In this document: piece by piece, positions 45,862-54,756 of the stretch
Numbering within the stretch: the stretch's first letter is position 1
How the letters are laid out: every line of letters begins with the position of its first letter
Assembly (NCBI RefSeq): GCF_900114745.1
Contig: NZ_FOUB01000014.1
Span: 1-64,000 of the forward strand
Origin: Nitrosomonas communis
GTDB taxonomy: Bacteria > Pseudomonadota > Gammaproteobacteria > Burkholderiales > Nitrosomonadaceae
Direction of reading: 5' to 3'
DNA length: 64,000 bases
Program-made: the position numbers and the translations under genes
Notes under the pieces: generated by a model
Databases searched by the model: none
Seen by the model: only the letters and a program-made list of their open reading frames with translations
What the model was told of the DNA's origin: nothing

Positions 45862-47090
45862 TTATCAAACAACACGCCATCCGACTCACGGGTGGCTTGT
45901 TTTCCGCTCCAATCCTGCCAACGGCGCACAATCACATCGACATACTTTGGATCGAGCTCTATCAGTCGGGCCTGACGTCCCGATTTCTCAGCGGCGATCA
46001 GCGTCGCTCCTGAACCACCGAATGGATCAAGCACGATGTCGCGACTTTTGCTGGAATTAAGTATGGCGCGCTCCACCAGTTCCACAGGCTTCATGGTGGG
46101 ATGGAGATCATTCTTTATTGGCTTGTTGATGTGCCACACATCGCCTTGGTCGCGCGCGCCGCACCAGAAATGGTCAGCACCTTCGCGCCAACCGTACAGG
46201 ATGGGCTCATATTGGCGTTGATAATCAGAGCGGCCGAGTGTAAAGGTATTCTTTGCCCAAATGATGAAGGTCGACCATTTGCCACCGGCGGACCGGAAAG
46301 CAGCTTGTAGCGTGTCAAGCTCAGATGAACTCATGGCGATGTAAACCGCACCCTTGGTAACCGAGAGGATGTTACTGCAAGCAGCTTCGAGAAAAGGTCT
46401 AAACTCGCTACCGAGATTATCATTCAAAATCGGGCGATGTTTGCCGCGCAGTTTGTCTTTTGCGTTGTTGGCATAATTGACCCCATAGGGTGGATCGCAA
46501 AAAGTCATGTCTGCCAGTTCAGACCCAAGCAATAGTTTATAACTTTCGGCTTCAGTGGCATCGCCACAGAGCAGGCGGTGGTTTCCCATCAGCCACACAT
46601 CGCCCATGCGGGAGACGGAATGCTCGGTAGGCTCAGGTACCGCATCCTCGTCGGTCATGCCTTCCTTGTCGGCAGGGTTCATCAGTAACTGGTCGAGTTC
46701 ATCGTCGCTGAACCCTGTGAGGGTTAGGTCATACCCAAGCTCTTCTAACTCGGACAATTCCAGCGATAATAATTGATCGTCCCATTCGGCCCAGGTAGCT
46801 GAGCGGTTTGCCATGATGCGAAAAGCTTTTATCTGCGCATCACTGAGCTCATCGGCCAGTGTCACCGGAACTGTTTCCAGTCCGAGCTTCTGTGCACCTT
46901 TTAGCCTGAGGTGTCCATCAACGATCTCGCCAGTACTGCGCGCTACAATTGGAATGCGAAAGCCAAATTCAGCGATGACGGAAGCCATCTGATCTACGGC
47001 GTGATCATTTTTGCGAGGGTTTCTGGCATAAGGCAGTAATCGGCTAATTGGCCAGTACTCGATCTTTAAGCTGGATGTTTCCATAGACAA
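45825..47090 (-). CDS. ParB-like nuclease domain plus DNA N6/N4 methyltransferase
   Basis: 421 residues. The first 100 form a ParB/Srx-like domain (L-L-P-Y-A-R-N-P-R-K-N-D, G-H-L-R-L-K-G-A). The methyltransferase follows, with motif IV C-D-P-P-Y-G (near 200) before motif I D-P-F-G-G-S-G-A-T (near 357), the order of the beta class (N6-adenine or N4-cytosine). No partner restriction enzyme is near, so it is an orphan phage methylase, likely protecting phage DNA. A terminator-like hairpin sits in its leader. Confidence 0.9.
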   Translation of the reverse strand: MSMETSSLKIEYWPISRLLPYARNPRKNDHAVDQMASVIAEFGFRIPIVARSTGEIVDGHLRLKGAQKLGLETVPVTLADELSDAQIKAFRIMANRSATWAEWDDQLLSLELSELEELGYDLTLTGFSDDELDQLLMNPADKEGMTDEDAVPEPTEHSVSRMGDVWLMGNHRLLCGDATEAESYKLLLGSELADMTFCDPPYGVNYANNAKDKLRGKHRPILNDNLGSEFRPFLEAACSNILSVTKGAVYIAMSSSELDTLQAAFRSAGGKWSTFIIWAKNTFTLGRSDYQRQYEPILYGWREGADHFWCGARDQGDVWHINKPIKNDLHPTMKPVELVERAILNSSKSRDIVLDPFGGSGATLIAAEKSGRQARLIELDPKYVDVIVRRWQDWSGKQATRESDGVLFDNQAAHDSSTISQ

Positions 47091-47095
47091 TAAAA

Positions 47096-47116
47096 AACCC
47101 GCTACATGAGCGGGTT
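47096..47116 (-). terminator. Hairpin in the methyltransferase leader
   Basis: On the minus strand AACCCGCT-CATGT-AGCGGGTT is followed by a T tract, ending a few bases before the methyltransferase ATG (47090). This would stop transcripts from upstream or act as an attenuator. Confidence 0.65.
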
Positions 47117-47540
47117 CGAAATGGTGATAAAAACGAAGCAGTAACTGGGGTGGTAACTGGTAACTCTGGTAACCTGATTTTTTGATCTGTCGCTAGCGCG
47201 ATGTCGGGCGCGCGCCCCCCGCATGCCATCCTGGGCAGGAAGGACCCATCAGATTTTGGCAAGTGTTTGCAGGAGCAATTATTGGTTGGGGCTTAGCAGA
47301 ATGTCTTGATCTATCAGTGTCTATTCCATTGTTATTTCTACGATGAAACAGATTTTACACGAAATTTTAGGAAATGCGACACCTCTGAAAGCCCCTGAAT
47401 TGGCGATTCTCCGCAGCTTTCCGCACCCGTTAGCAATCATACGAAAAATTGCTAAAAATATTTTGTATCAACTGAAATATCGTTGAGGTGATCATGATCT
47501 GTAGCGCATATTACTCTGTATTGTGCAGGCATTTGAAAGG
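47117..47540. other. Intergenic stretch with GGTAAC repeats
   Basis: About 420 bp without a supported gene. Four close copies of GGTAAC or GTAACTGG lie at 47141-47175. A GC-rich patch near 47200 follows. Nothing else is recognisable. Confidence 0.5.
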
Positions 47541-47877
47541 TCAGAGGACGGCTTCCAGTCCTTTGCGCTCGATGAGATTCAATAGCTTCAAGGAAGGGCT
47601 ACTGGGCTTCTTGTCGCCGATCTCCCACTTCTGTACCGTCGAAAGGCTGGTGTTCAGCACCGCGGCAAAAACGGCTTGGCTGAGGTGTGCTTTCTCACGC
47701 AATGACTTGATCTTTTGCGGGACATCTCTACCACATCGAGATGACACAGGGCGTCGAACTCGCACATACGACGCTTGCTGATCAAGCCAGCATCGTGCAC
47801 AGTCCGCGCGCAGTTTCATGCATCTCGTCCAGAATACGGCTCTTACGTTTTGCGTTGTCATCATTTATCTCCATCAT
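47541..47877 (-). pseudogene. NadS/HigA-like antitoxin, frameshifted
   Basis: The C-terminal 60 residues (K-I-K-S-L-R-E-K-A-H-L-S-Q-A-V-F-A-A-V-L-N-T-S, V-Q-K-W-E-I-G-D-K-K-P) are a typical XRE antitoxin. The expected N-terminal part (S-R-I-L-D-E-M-H-E-T-A-R-G-L, then L-I-S-K-R-R-M-C-E-F-D-A-L) is present but in two other frames, so at least two frameshifts have occurred. No RelE/HigB toxin is found upstream, where an IS unit begins 57 nt away. Orphan relic. Confidence 0.65.
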
Positions 47878-48273
47878 CTCACACCTAGACAGAGGTTAGA
47901 AATACTCTTCTCATCAACAAAACATATCACTTAGAAACTGTTTGGAAATTCTGAGAGCTAGCTGATGTGGCGATTATTGCTGTTTGTTAACATGCGCCAT
48001 TATGAGTCTTCTTCAAGTGAGCATAAAGGATTTTGCTTAAAATACGTCCAGTTTATATGCTATATTCGACGCCAACCCCGAGGTTTACGGCTTACTGCTT
48101 AGAAAACTCGATACCAATCCGGAGGTAAAAGCACAGTACCCTAGTTCCAAATTACTGATAATTTGCCTCAGCATGCTGAGTATGGCTTGAGCAGTGATGA
48201 ATAGTCGTGAACGCGCGGGCGTCTCTCCCGATCCTTTTTGTTCTTATCTTGAGCCAAAGAAGTGCAGGTGAAT

Positions 48274-49617
48274 ATGCGATTAGCTGATTTTATTCGGGCA
48301 GAAATTGAGCCAATTCTTCGGGATTGGGAAGAATTTGCCAAAACCATTTTTCATCCCAAGAATATGGACAGTCCCAAGTTGCGCGACCACGCCAGAGGCA
48401 TGCTTCTGACGATTGCCGAAGACCTTGATACATATCAGAGTCAACTAGAAAGAGTCAACAAATCGAAAGGCTTAGGTCTGAAGAAGAAGGGTGTATCTTA
48501 CGCAGAAGTGCACGGTGGCGATCGACTGGCCAGCGGCTTCAGCGTCAATGAAACAGTTTCCGAATTTCGGGCCCTGCGTGCGAGCGTGGTGTCGCACTGG
48601 ACTAAAGCTTATCCAATGACTGCCGGCCATCAGCTTGAAGACCTCACCAGGTTCCATGAAGCGATAGACCAGGCCATCGCCGAATCGCTGGATCAATATG
48701 CGACCGTTAAAGAGATGGAAACCCGGCTGTTCGGCGCTATTCTGGTCGCATCACCTGATCCGATTTATGTGCTGGATCTCGAAGGCAGATTTGTTTATGC
48801 AAACAAAGCCACCTCTGCTCTTTTCGCTCTGGAGCCCAGTGCGATCATTGGAAAATCCACCTTTGACCTCGGGTTTTCGTTCGCCTCCGACTTACAGCAC
48901 AATCTGGAAAAAGTAATTGCTGACCAGTCCACCCACCGAGGCAAATTCGTCCACACTTTTGCTTCTGGCCAAGGTGAAAGGTTCGAGTATTTGCTTGCAC
49001 CCGTGCTGGACGAGCATCGAAACACCGAAGCGATTGTCTGCATTTCCCGAGATATTACTGCACAGGCGCTCGCCGAAGAAAAAATATGGCACAACGCCCA
49101 CCATGACCCTCTGACAGGGCTGCCGAATCGACGTCTTTTCCTGGACCGCCTGGAACAGGAGGTCAAACATGCAAAGCGCAGTGGCCTAGCTTTTGCTCTG
49201 CTTTTCCTAGATCTTGATGGCTTCAAGAAAATTAATGATTCGCTAGGCCATGAAAAGGGGGATCGCCTACTTTTTGACGTGGCAGAGCGCCTTAGTGATT
49301 GTGGCCGGCAGGCAGATACGATTGCCCGTCTCGGCGGCGATGAATTTACCGTGATTCTCACCGGTGCTAAGCAGCTTAAGGATGTTGAGCGTGTGGCCCA
49401 GACTATTATTGATGCACTCGCGAAGCCCTTCCACATTGCGCAACAACCTGTCCAGATTTCCGTCAGCATTGGGATCGCGCTCTATCCCCAAGATGCATCC
49501 TCCTCTGTCGCTCTGCTTGAAGCCGCGGATCAGGCCATGTATAAAGCCAAAAGATCCGGTTCTAATCGGATGTGTTTATACGACACATCCGATAAAACAA
49601 ACACATATTCGGCCTAA
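48274..49617 (+). CDS. Diguanylate cyclase with sensory and PAS domains
   Basis: 447 residues from ATG 48274 (GTG 48262 is an alternative). Residues 1-130 form an RsbRD-like helical sensor domain (M-R-L-A-D-F-I-R-A-E-I-E-P-I-L); 145-270 are a PAS domain (S-P-D-P-I-Y-V-L-D-L-E-G-R); the last 165 are a GGDEF domain with D-P-L-T-G-L-P-N-R-R and intact R-L-G-G-D-E-F. R-Q-A-D five residues before GGDEF forms the product-inhibition I-site. It should make cyclic-di-GMP from two GTP. It lies between two IS ends inside the prophage and is the only host-type signalling gene there. Confidence 0.92.
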   Translation: MRLADFIRAEIEPILRDWEEFAKTIFHPKNMDSPKLRDHARGMLLTIAEDLDTYQSQLERVNKSKGLGLKKKGVSYAEVHGGDRLASGFSVNETVSEFRALRASVVSHWTKAYPMTAGHQLEDLTRFHEAIDQAIAESLDQYATVKEMETRLFGAILVASPDPIYVLDLEGRFVYANKATSALFALEPSAIIGKSTFDLGFSFASDLQHNLEKVIADQSTHRGKFVHTFASGQGERFEYLLAPVLDEHRNTEAIVCISRDITAQALAEEKIWHNAHHDPLTGLPNRRLFLDRLEQEVKHAKRSGLAFALLFLDLDGFKKINDSLGHEKGDRLLFDVAERLSDCGRQADTIARLGGDEFTVILTGAKQLKDVERVAQTIIDALAKPFHIAQQPVQISVSIGIALYPQDASSSVALLEAADQAMYKAKRSGSNRMCLYDTSDKTNTYSA

Positions 49618-49693
49618 GCTTAGTCAAGACGTTCCACTCACCAATTACTGCACCGGACGCGAATTATGGGAAAAAGGCAACGTTCCATTGTAA

Positions 49694-50132
49694 GCAACTG
49701 TTTGGAATCTGTGAGTTCTGGATTAATGTAGCGTCTTTTTGCTATCAGCAGACAATATGATGAATCTACAAAAAGACGGAAGAAACGCTATCCGAGCAAC
49801 CTGAGCGATGGCGCGTAGCGTTATTTGAAACCACATCTGCCAGTATCAGCCGTGGGGAGGCCACGAGAGTTGAGTATGCGTCAGGTAGTCAATGCAATTT
49901 TGTATATTCTGAAGTCTGGAGGTGGGATTGCGCCCCAGGGAAACCAGGAAATTTGTGCTACTACCTCGTCGCCGGGTGGTCGAGCGCACTTTTGGTTGGC
50001 TGAACCATTCACACAGACTGAGTAAAAGGGCTATGAGCGCCTCCCCCGGACGGATGAGACGTGGATTTACATCGCCATGACCCGCATTATGTTGAGGCAC
50101 TTGACATAAAACAGGAGTTTCCAAACAGTTTC
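49694..50132 (+). pseudogene. IS5/IS1031-type transposase remnant
   Basis: The first part reads G-R-P-R-E-L-S-M-R-Q-V-V-N-A-I-L-Y-I-L-K-S-G, the usual transposase N-terminal block. After an internal deletion the C-terminal block follows in other frames (L-L-P-R-R-R-V-V-E-R-T-F-G-W-L-N). At about 440 bp it is half the usual length. Inactive. Confidence 0.7.
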
Positions 50133-50257
50133 TTAGTACAGTATATTGCCAATTGTGCTCCGAACGATCCGGTTTGCGATATCTTATTCCGACAGACCTA
50201 AATCATCCGTGAGAGGTGAGCTTTCCCAATGCTCACTCTCTCTTTAGAGAGCAAAAT

Positions 50258-50430
50258 CCGGGAAACCGGGAAAGTGGCGTAAATTCTAGGTTTAAACCCT
50301 TCCCACCCTGACCGGGAAAAGTTTTGGCCGGGAAAGGTTTTCACCCGCGCCAGTACTGGGCTTAACCTTTCCCACCCCAGTTGCATTCCCGGTGGGAAAC
50401 CGGGAAGGCGGGAAGGGTTTACAGGTTCGG
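50258..50430. repeat. Cluster of GGGAAA-type short repeats
   Basis: CCGGGAAA occurs at 50258, 50266, 50312 and 50328 (approximate starts), with CCGGGAAG near 50400 and reverse forms TTCCCACC near 50310 and 50370. Direct and inverted copies alternate. It lies next to the replication genes of the prophage. It could be an iteron-like origin or a regulator array. A short frame on the minus strand through it (50198-50440) is probably not a gene. Confidence 0.5.
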
Positions 50431-50436
50431 GAACGC

Positions 50437-50871
50437 TCATTCATGGGTTGGTCGTCCACCGCTGGCACGACTCAGATGGCCTGTGACAAACTCTGCCTGG
50501 CCTTGATTGAGGTGATCAGCCACGGCCAACAAAGCACGTTGCCAGCGACGCTGTGCAGTTCGGGTACAATAGCCGAAGCGTTTCGCAATCTTCTGCCACT
50601 CGTAGCGCTTGGCGCGCATCCAGATCAGATGTCGCTGCTCCTCTTCCAGCCATTGCACCCAACGCATGGTTTCATGCATTCGGTCGATCGCGGCCGGCTC
50701 GGGTGGGAAGCGATACACCGGTGGTTCGGTACCGAGCTTCTCCCACGCCATGCGCTGAATGTCCGGCCAGCAGTTGAAGTAACCCTGGACACGCATCGGC
50801 GGAAGACGTTCTGCTGTTTGCGCAGCCTCCGAGAAACGTTCTGCCACGAGTTCGGCTGTCCATTTAATCAT
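50437..50871 (-). CDS. DUF6362-like phage protein
   Basis: 144 residues. A-E-R-L-P-P-M-R-V-Q-G-Y-F-N-C-W-P-D-I, then M-R-W-V-Q-W-L-E-E-E-Q-R-H-L-I-W-M-R-A and a C-terminal helix-turn-helix (W-Q-K-I-A-K-R-F-G-Y-C-T-R-T-A-Q-R-R-W). This is the DUF6362 pattern of phage early regions. Probably binds DNA, perhaps the adjacent repeat cluster. Overlaps the upstream gene by 8 nt. Confidence 0.75.
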   Translation of the reverse strand: MIKWTAELVAERFSEAAQTAERLPPMRVQGYFNCWPDIQRMAWEKLGTEPPVYRFPPEPAAIDRMHETMRWVQWLEEEQRHLIWMRAKRYEWQKIAKRFGYCTRTAQRRWQRALLAVADHLNQGQAEFVTGHLSRASGGRPTHE

Positions 50872-51073
50872 TGCTCACTCCTTTCTCACCGTAGAGGCGT
50901 TCTCCAATGCGCTTGAGCAGCTCTCGTTCCATCCAATCGAGACGATCATCGTCTGCTGACACGACCAGGATGTACTGGTCGCGCCAGCCGCTTTGTTTGA
51001 TTGCTTCCAGGTTGGTAGCTCTCGGCTGAAGACGTCCGAGTGGGCAGCGGTAGTGTTGTTGTGGAATTTTCAT
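50864..51073 (-). CDS. Small early protein, unknown
   Basis: 69 residues from the ATG at 51073, which overlaps the resolvase stop. K-I-P-Q-Q-H-Y-R-C-P-L at the start and W-M-E-R-E-L-L-K-R-I-G near the end; no family recognised. Coupled to both neighbours by short overlaps, so it belongs to the replication operon. Confidence 0.6.
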   Translation of the reverse strand: MKIPQQHYRCPLGRLQPRATNLEAIKQSGWRDQYILVVSADDDRLDWMERELLKRIGERLYGEKGVSND

Positions 51074-51537
51074 CTTGCACCTCCATGTTGCAGTGCCCAA
51101 TGCAGCAGTGCCAGCGCATCAGCTTCATTATCATCAACAGGCGCATAGCCAAGCAACTGAACGGATGCGATCATTTGCTCCTTGCTCGCATTGCCTTTGC
51201 CAGTCACGTGCTTTTTGATCGTGCCCACCGGCACACCCTGGTAGGGGATGTTGTGATGCTCACACCACGCGGTGAGTGTGGCCAGGAAGCCACCATAGGC
51301 ATGTGCTGCATCCATACCCACGTGCCGTCTAACCTCTTCCAAGAACACCGAGTCAATGCCATCGGCACATTGTTTCATCTCAGTCAGCCATCGCTTGAAA
51401 CGGAGATAACGCATACCTCCACCTTCAAATCGTTGGGGTTTAAACTGCTCGGTGCCGCTGGTGATGGTGCCGTTCAGGTGGTGTAGTGCCCAACCTGTGT
51501 TTGTGCCTAGATCAAGGGCTAGAAGTGTTGTTGTCAT
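51070..51537 (-). CDS. RuvC-like Holliday junction resolvase
   Basis: 155 residues from ATG 51537, after a GGAG site. L-A-L-D-L-G-T-N-T-G carries the first catalytic Asp, F-L-E-E-V the Glu, and D-D-N-E-A-D-A-L-A-L the terminal acidic residues of the RNase H-like fold. It should cut branched DNA in phage recombination or before packaging. Confidence 0.88.
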   Translation of the reverse strand: MTTTLLALDLGTNTGWALHHLNGTITSGTEQFKPQRFEGGGMRYLRFKRWLTEMKQCADGIDSVFLEEVRRHVGMDAAHAYGGFLATLTAWCEHHNIPYQGVPVGTIKKHVTGKGNASKEQMIASVQLLGYAPVDDNEADALALLHWALQHGGAR

Positions 51538-51585
51538 GATCAAAATCTCCTTCTTGACTGAATCTGACTGTCCGACGGATAACTT

Positions 51586-51605
51586 CTTACGCGCCCGCGC
51601 GTAAG
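51586..51605. repeat. GC-rich hairpin between resolvase and primase genes
   Basis: CTTACGCG-CCCG-CGCGTAAG forms an 8-bp stem in the 138-bp gap. There is no T tract after it on either strand, so it is not a standard terminator. It may be a processing site or part of an origin. Confidence 0.5.
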
Positions 51606-51675
51606 GGGTAAATCCATGGCTCAGTCAGCATTAGTCAAATATATTAAAAATCAAATACTTTTACAAAATACCAGC

Positions 51676-53982
51676 TCAGTCATCGCGATAAGGCAAACGG
51701 CTGCTGGAATCCCTAGGTTTGAGCGATAATCCCATCAGTGCTTTAGCGCCGGTGGCCGTGCGGGCACGGTGAAAACCACGCCTAAGCAACTGTTGCACCA
51801 ACCAGCGGCTGGTGCCGATGTATTCGCTTCGTTTTTCCGCGCGCTGTCGCCAACGCTCGAATACATCAGCTATAGCTACTCTGGCGTGCGGATGCTGCAG
51901 ACACTCTTCCTCGAGGAATTCTCCGATGGTGTCTTCCTCGTCGAAGTACTCGTCGGTGGCATCCACGACACATTGGGGCGGTGTAAGACTGATTTGCTGC
52001 CAGGCGAGACATCCTTCCAGTGCCCAGGCCAGGATGCCGTCACGTTCCACGAGCAGTTTTTCCTGCAACTGTTTGTCGCGCTTCTCCGGTGGTACGGTGA
52101 TCGTGAATGGAATAAGATGCAGTCGCCGGCGCATCGCCTCATCAATGTTGCGGATCGCTGGCTTGTGATTGCCGGCGATCACCAGCTTGAACTGCGGCAC
52201 GTAGGTGAAGAAATCCTGGCGCATGAAACGTGCCGATACCCGATCACCGCCGGTGATTTCTTTGATCTTGGATTCATTCCAGCGGCGCCCCTGTTCAGTC
52301 TCGGTGGCTCCCACAAAGCGTGCACCGCGCAGGCCTGCCAGATCGGTTGGATGCCGGTCGCCTCGTGCCTCCATGAAGGTGTCCATCGGTGCATTGGCCG
52401 CGTAGTCTCCCAACAGCGTGAAGAGCGTATTGACGAATACCGATTTGCCGTTGGCTCCGGTGCCGTATAAAAAGAAAAGCGCATGCTCTTGCGTGCTGCC
52501 CGCCAGACAATAACCGGCAAAGCGCTGCAGATAGGCGGCGTATTGCTGATCACCCTGGGTCACTTGTGCGATGAAGTTCAACCAGATCGGGCAAGTTCCG
52601 CGTGGAGTGGCTGCTGCGATCTTGGTCATACGATCACGGCGATCATGCGCACGTATCCGACCGGTATGCAGATCCACGACACCGCCAGGCGTGTTGAGCA
52701 ACCAAATGTTCTCATCCCACTCATCGGTGGTCGCAGCGTGCTTGCGATCCGAGCGTGCGAGCCGCTCGACACCGCCAACCGTGCTGCTGGCAGCAAGCTT
52801 CGCGGCTACCTTGATGCTGTTGGCTTGCACGGCTGCGTGGCGACAAACATGACGGATCAGATTGCTGGCTGCCAAGGTCTCTTCTGTGCGCCAACGCTGA
52901 CCGTCCCACATCAGCCATTTGCCCCATGCTGCGACATAGCGCCAATCGAGCTGGTAGCGTCGGGTAAAATTCAAGGCCAAGGCATCTTCAGTGCCCCATA
53001 CGGAGGTTTCGCTTTCACCGATGCTATTCTGATCAGAGTCGTTGGAATCTCCTTCTGCAGGAGGTTGCACGGTTATACGCGGGCCATTGATGATAAAATC
53101 TTCAACATTGGATCCATCGTCGATCGCATCAGCTGCATCCCAGCCATCAGAGCGATCATCAGGTGGCAGTAGAATGGCCACCGACAGCGCACCAGCTTGC
53201 AAGATTGCCTGCGCGGCCCGGTCAGCATAATCCCAGCCGGGCTTATCGTTATCGGGCCAGATCAATACCGCTTTTCCTGCAAGTGGCGACCAATCGGTTT
53301 TATCCACCGGCGCATTGGCACCATGCATTGCGGTGGTCGCAGCTATGCCGATATCAATTAATGCTTGTGCACATTTCTCACCTTCGACCAGAATGACTTG
53401 TTCAGCTTCAAGAATGCCTGGCTGATTGTAGAGCGGGCGTGGCTCAGGTGGCGCATTCTTGCGTCGTCTCGCATCCCACGGACGGAATTCCTTCTTCCGT
53501 CCAGGTGGATCATAGCGATAGACGACTGCGATCAGTTTGCCACTAGCGTCCAGATAATCCCATTTGGCAGTGGCAGGGCCGAGATCATCGATCGGGGCCT
53601 CCTTAATAGGCTTGGGTGCGGGCACCAGATGGGATCGACCCAACAGATCGGCTCCTTGAGCCAGCACTCGTGGGAAATCGGTGTGGACATTGATACCATA
53701 GTGTCCCCCGATCAAGGCAAATATATCGCCGCCGGAGTTATTAGCACGATCAGTCCATAAGCCTGCTTTGCTACCTTCAAGCACGACTTCCAGGCTGTCA
53801 CCGGGGCTGCCAAGAATGTCACCGATCAGAAACTTATCTCGGCGTTTCTTCCCTGCCGGGTATAGGGTAAACAGCACCGATTCCAGATGCGCCAACAACT
53901 CGGCACGAATGGTAGCACGCTGCTGGTCAAAATTACCGCTCAAGAAGTTTGTTAAGGGTGGTTCGTTATTAAAATCAAGCAT
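51676..53982 (-). CDS. Primase-helicase (TOPRIM plus SF3 helicase)
   Basis: 768 residues. The TOPRIM region has I-L-V-E-G-E-K-C-A-Q-A-L (near 195) and I-W-P-D-N-D-K-P-G (near 240). The C-terminal half is a D5/P4-type helicase with Walker A G-T-G-A-N-G-K-S-V-F (near 505) and A-T-E-T-E-Q-G-R-R-W. It primes and unwinds phage DNA at the origin. It ends the early replication block. Confidence 0.92.
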   Translation of the reverse strand: MLDFNNEPPLTNFLSGNFDQQRATIRAELLAHLESVLFTLYPAGKKRRDKFLIGDILGSPGDSLEVVLEGSKAGLWTDRANNSGGDIFALIGGHYGINVHTDFPRVLAQGADLLGRSHLVPAPKPIKEAPIDDLGPATAKWDYLDASGKLIAVVYRYDPPGRKKEFRPWDARRRKNAPPEPRPLYNQPGILEAEQVILVEGEKCAQALIDIGIAATTAMHGANAPVDKTDWSPLAGKAVLIWPDNDKPGWDYADRAAQAILQAGALSVAILLPPDDRSDGWDAADAIDDGSNVEDFIINGPRITVQPPAEGDSNDSDQNSIGESETSVWGTEDALALNFTRRYQLDWRYVAAWGKWLMWDGQRWRTEETLAASNLIRHVCRHAAVQANSIKVAAKLAASSTVGGVERLARSDRKHAATTDEWDENIWLLNTPGGVVDLHTGRIRAHDRRDRMTKIAAATPRGTCPIWLNFIAQVTQGDQQYAAYLQRFAGYCLAGSTQEHALFFLYGTGANGKSVFVNTLFTLLGDYAANAPMDTFMEARGDRHPTDLAGLRGARFVGATETEQGRRWNESKIKEITGGDRVSARFMRQDFFTYVPQFKLVIAGNHKPAIRNIDEAMRRRLHLIPFTITVPPEKRDKQLQEKLLVERDGILAWALEGCLAWQQISLTPPQCVVDATDEYFDEEDTIGEFLEEECLQHPHARVAIADVFERWRQRAEKRSEYIGTSRWLVQQLLRRGFHRARTATGAKALMGLSLKPRDSSSRLPYRDD

Positions 53983-53998
53983 AATAATGTCCTCTGCT

Positions 53999-54424
53999 TC
54001 AGTGACAGATAATGGGAGGGATGGGAGATTTGCTAGCGTTGTCCTCCGACTTAGTCAGCATGGGAACCTTGGCGGAGACACGCTGCCAATGCCGCTCTTC
54101 TGAAGCGAGATAGCCCGCTTTCCTGGCGATGGCGCGAACGAAATCTGGATGTAGGCCGATCAGATCGCACCAGTATTGAAGATGCGACCCCATAATGAAG
54201 CGCCGTGCCTCTTGGCGCTGCTTTGAGTCGGATCTGTCCAGGCAATCCTGGATGGCAAGCACAATGACTGCCACTACCAGGCGTGATTCAGGACACGCCA
54301 CTTGTACGTGGCGGTTCAGAATTTTTTCCAGGACTTCCAAGCCAGCCAGGGGTCGGGGCGGGCACCAGTGCTTGACCCATTCCTTGCGGGTGGCTGATTT
54401 GCGCAGTTTGGGAGTTGATTTCAT
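53999..54424 (-). CDS. Early phage protein, unknown
   Basis: 141 residues with a basic N-terminus (K-S-T-P-K-L-R-K-S-A-T-R-K-E-W) and a helical middle (L-E-V-L-E-K-I-L-N-R-H-V). It begins after GGAGG and ends 16 nt before the primase gene. No recognised family. Possibly a DNA-binding replication accessory. Confidence 0.6.
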   Translation of the reverse strand: MKSTPKLRKSATRKEWVKHWCPPRPLAGLEVLEKILNRHVQVACPESRLVVAVIVLAIQDCLDRSDSKQRQEARRFIMGSHLQYWCDLIGLHPDFVRAIARKAGYLASEERHWQRVSAKVPMLTKSEDNASKSPIPPIICH

Positions 54425-54474
54425 AAACTACCTCCAGGCTTGCTATATATAGGCCAATGAACTACACTGAGGCC

Positions 54475-54756
54475 ATGAATTTCGAATGGGATGAGGCCAA
54501 GAGCGAAGCCTGTTTTCGTGAGCGTGGGTTCGATTTTGCTTATGCTGCCCACGCTTTTTTCGATCCCAATCGTGTGATTCAGCTGGATGCTCGCTACAGC
54601 TACAATGAAGAGCGATATCAGCTGATGGGCAAAATTGAACAGCGCCTGTTTGTCCTGGTCTACACACCCAGAAGCGATGTGATGCGCATTATCTCCGCGC
54701 GCAAAGCCAACCAACGAGAGATCCGCTACTATGAAAACCATACGCGTGAAGATTGA
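54475..54756 (+). CDS. brnT: BrnT-family ribonuclease toxin
   Basis: 93 residues from ATG 54475 (CTGAGG site 4 nt upstream). F-E-W-D-E-A-K-S-E-A-C-F-R-E-R-G-F-D-F, then Y-N-E-E-R-Y-Q-L-M-G, V-Y-T-P and R-I-I-S-A-R-K-A-N-Q-R-E are the BrnT blocks. BrnT toxins cleave mRNA. Its 3' end overlaps the antitoxin gene by 26 nt. On the opposite strand to the phage operon around it, so it is a separate cargo unit. Confidence 0.9.
   Translation: MNFEWDEAKSEACFRERGFDFAYAAHAFFDPNRVIQLDARYSYNEERYQLMGKIEQRLFVLVYTPRSDVMRIISARKANQREIRYYENHTRED

Larger units (their letters stand above)
47934..50132 (+). mobile_element. IS5/IS1031-type unit carrying a diguanylate cyclase
   Basis: The left end GAAACTGTTTGGAAA (47934-47948) is matched by its inverse at 50118-50132, and both are flanked by TTA (47931-47933 and 50133-50135), the TNA duplication of IS1031-type elements. 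A third, diverged end of the same orientation as the left one begins at 49694. The 2.2-kb unit thus holds a passenger segment (about 48.0-49.69 kb, diguanylate cyclase) and a deleted IS (49694-50132). It seems to have moved as one block into the prophage early region. Confidence 0.65.

Noticed and set aside
48795-49469. 224-codon frame antisense to the diguanylate cyclase
   Set aside because: Arg/Ser-rich shadow of the GGDEF gene in the opposite strand.
50198-50440. 80-codon minus-strand frame overlapping the DUF6362 gene stop
   Set aside because: The ATGA overlap looks gene-like, but the peptide is a translation of the GGGAAA/TTCCC repeat cluster and is rich in Pro/Gly without a recognisable fold.
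51769-52470. Long plus-strand frames opposite the primase-helicase
   Set aside because: Shadows of a GC-rich gene, without start sites or family resemblance.
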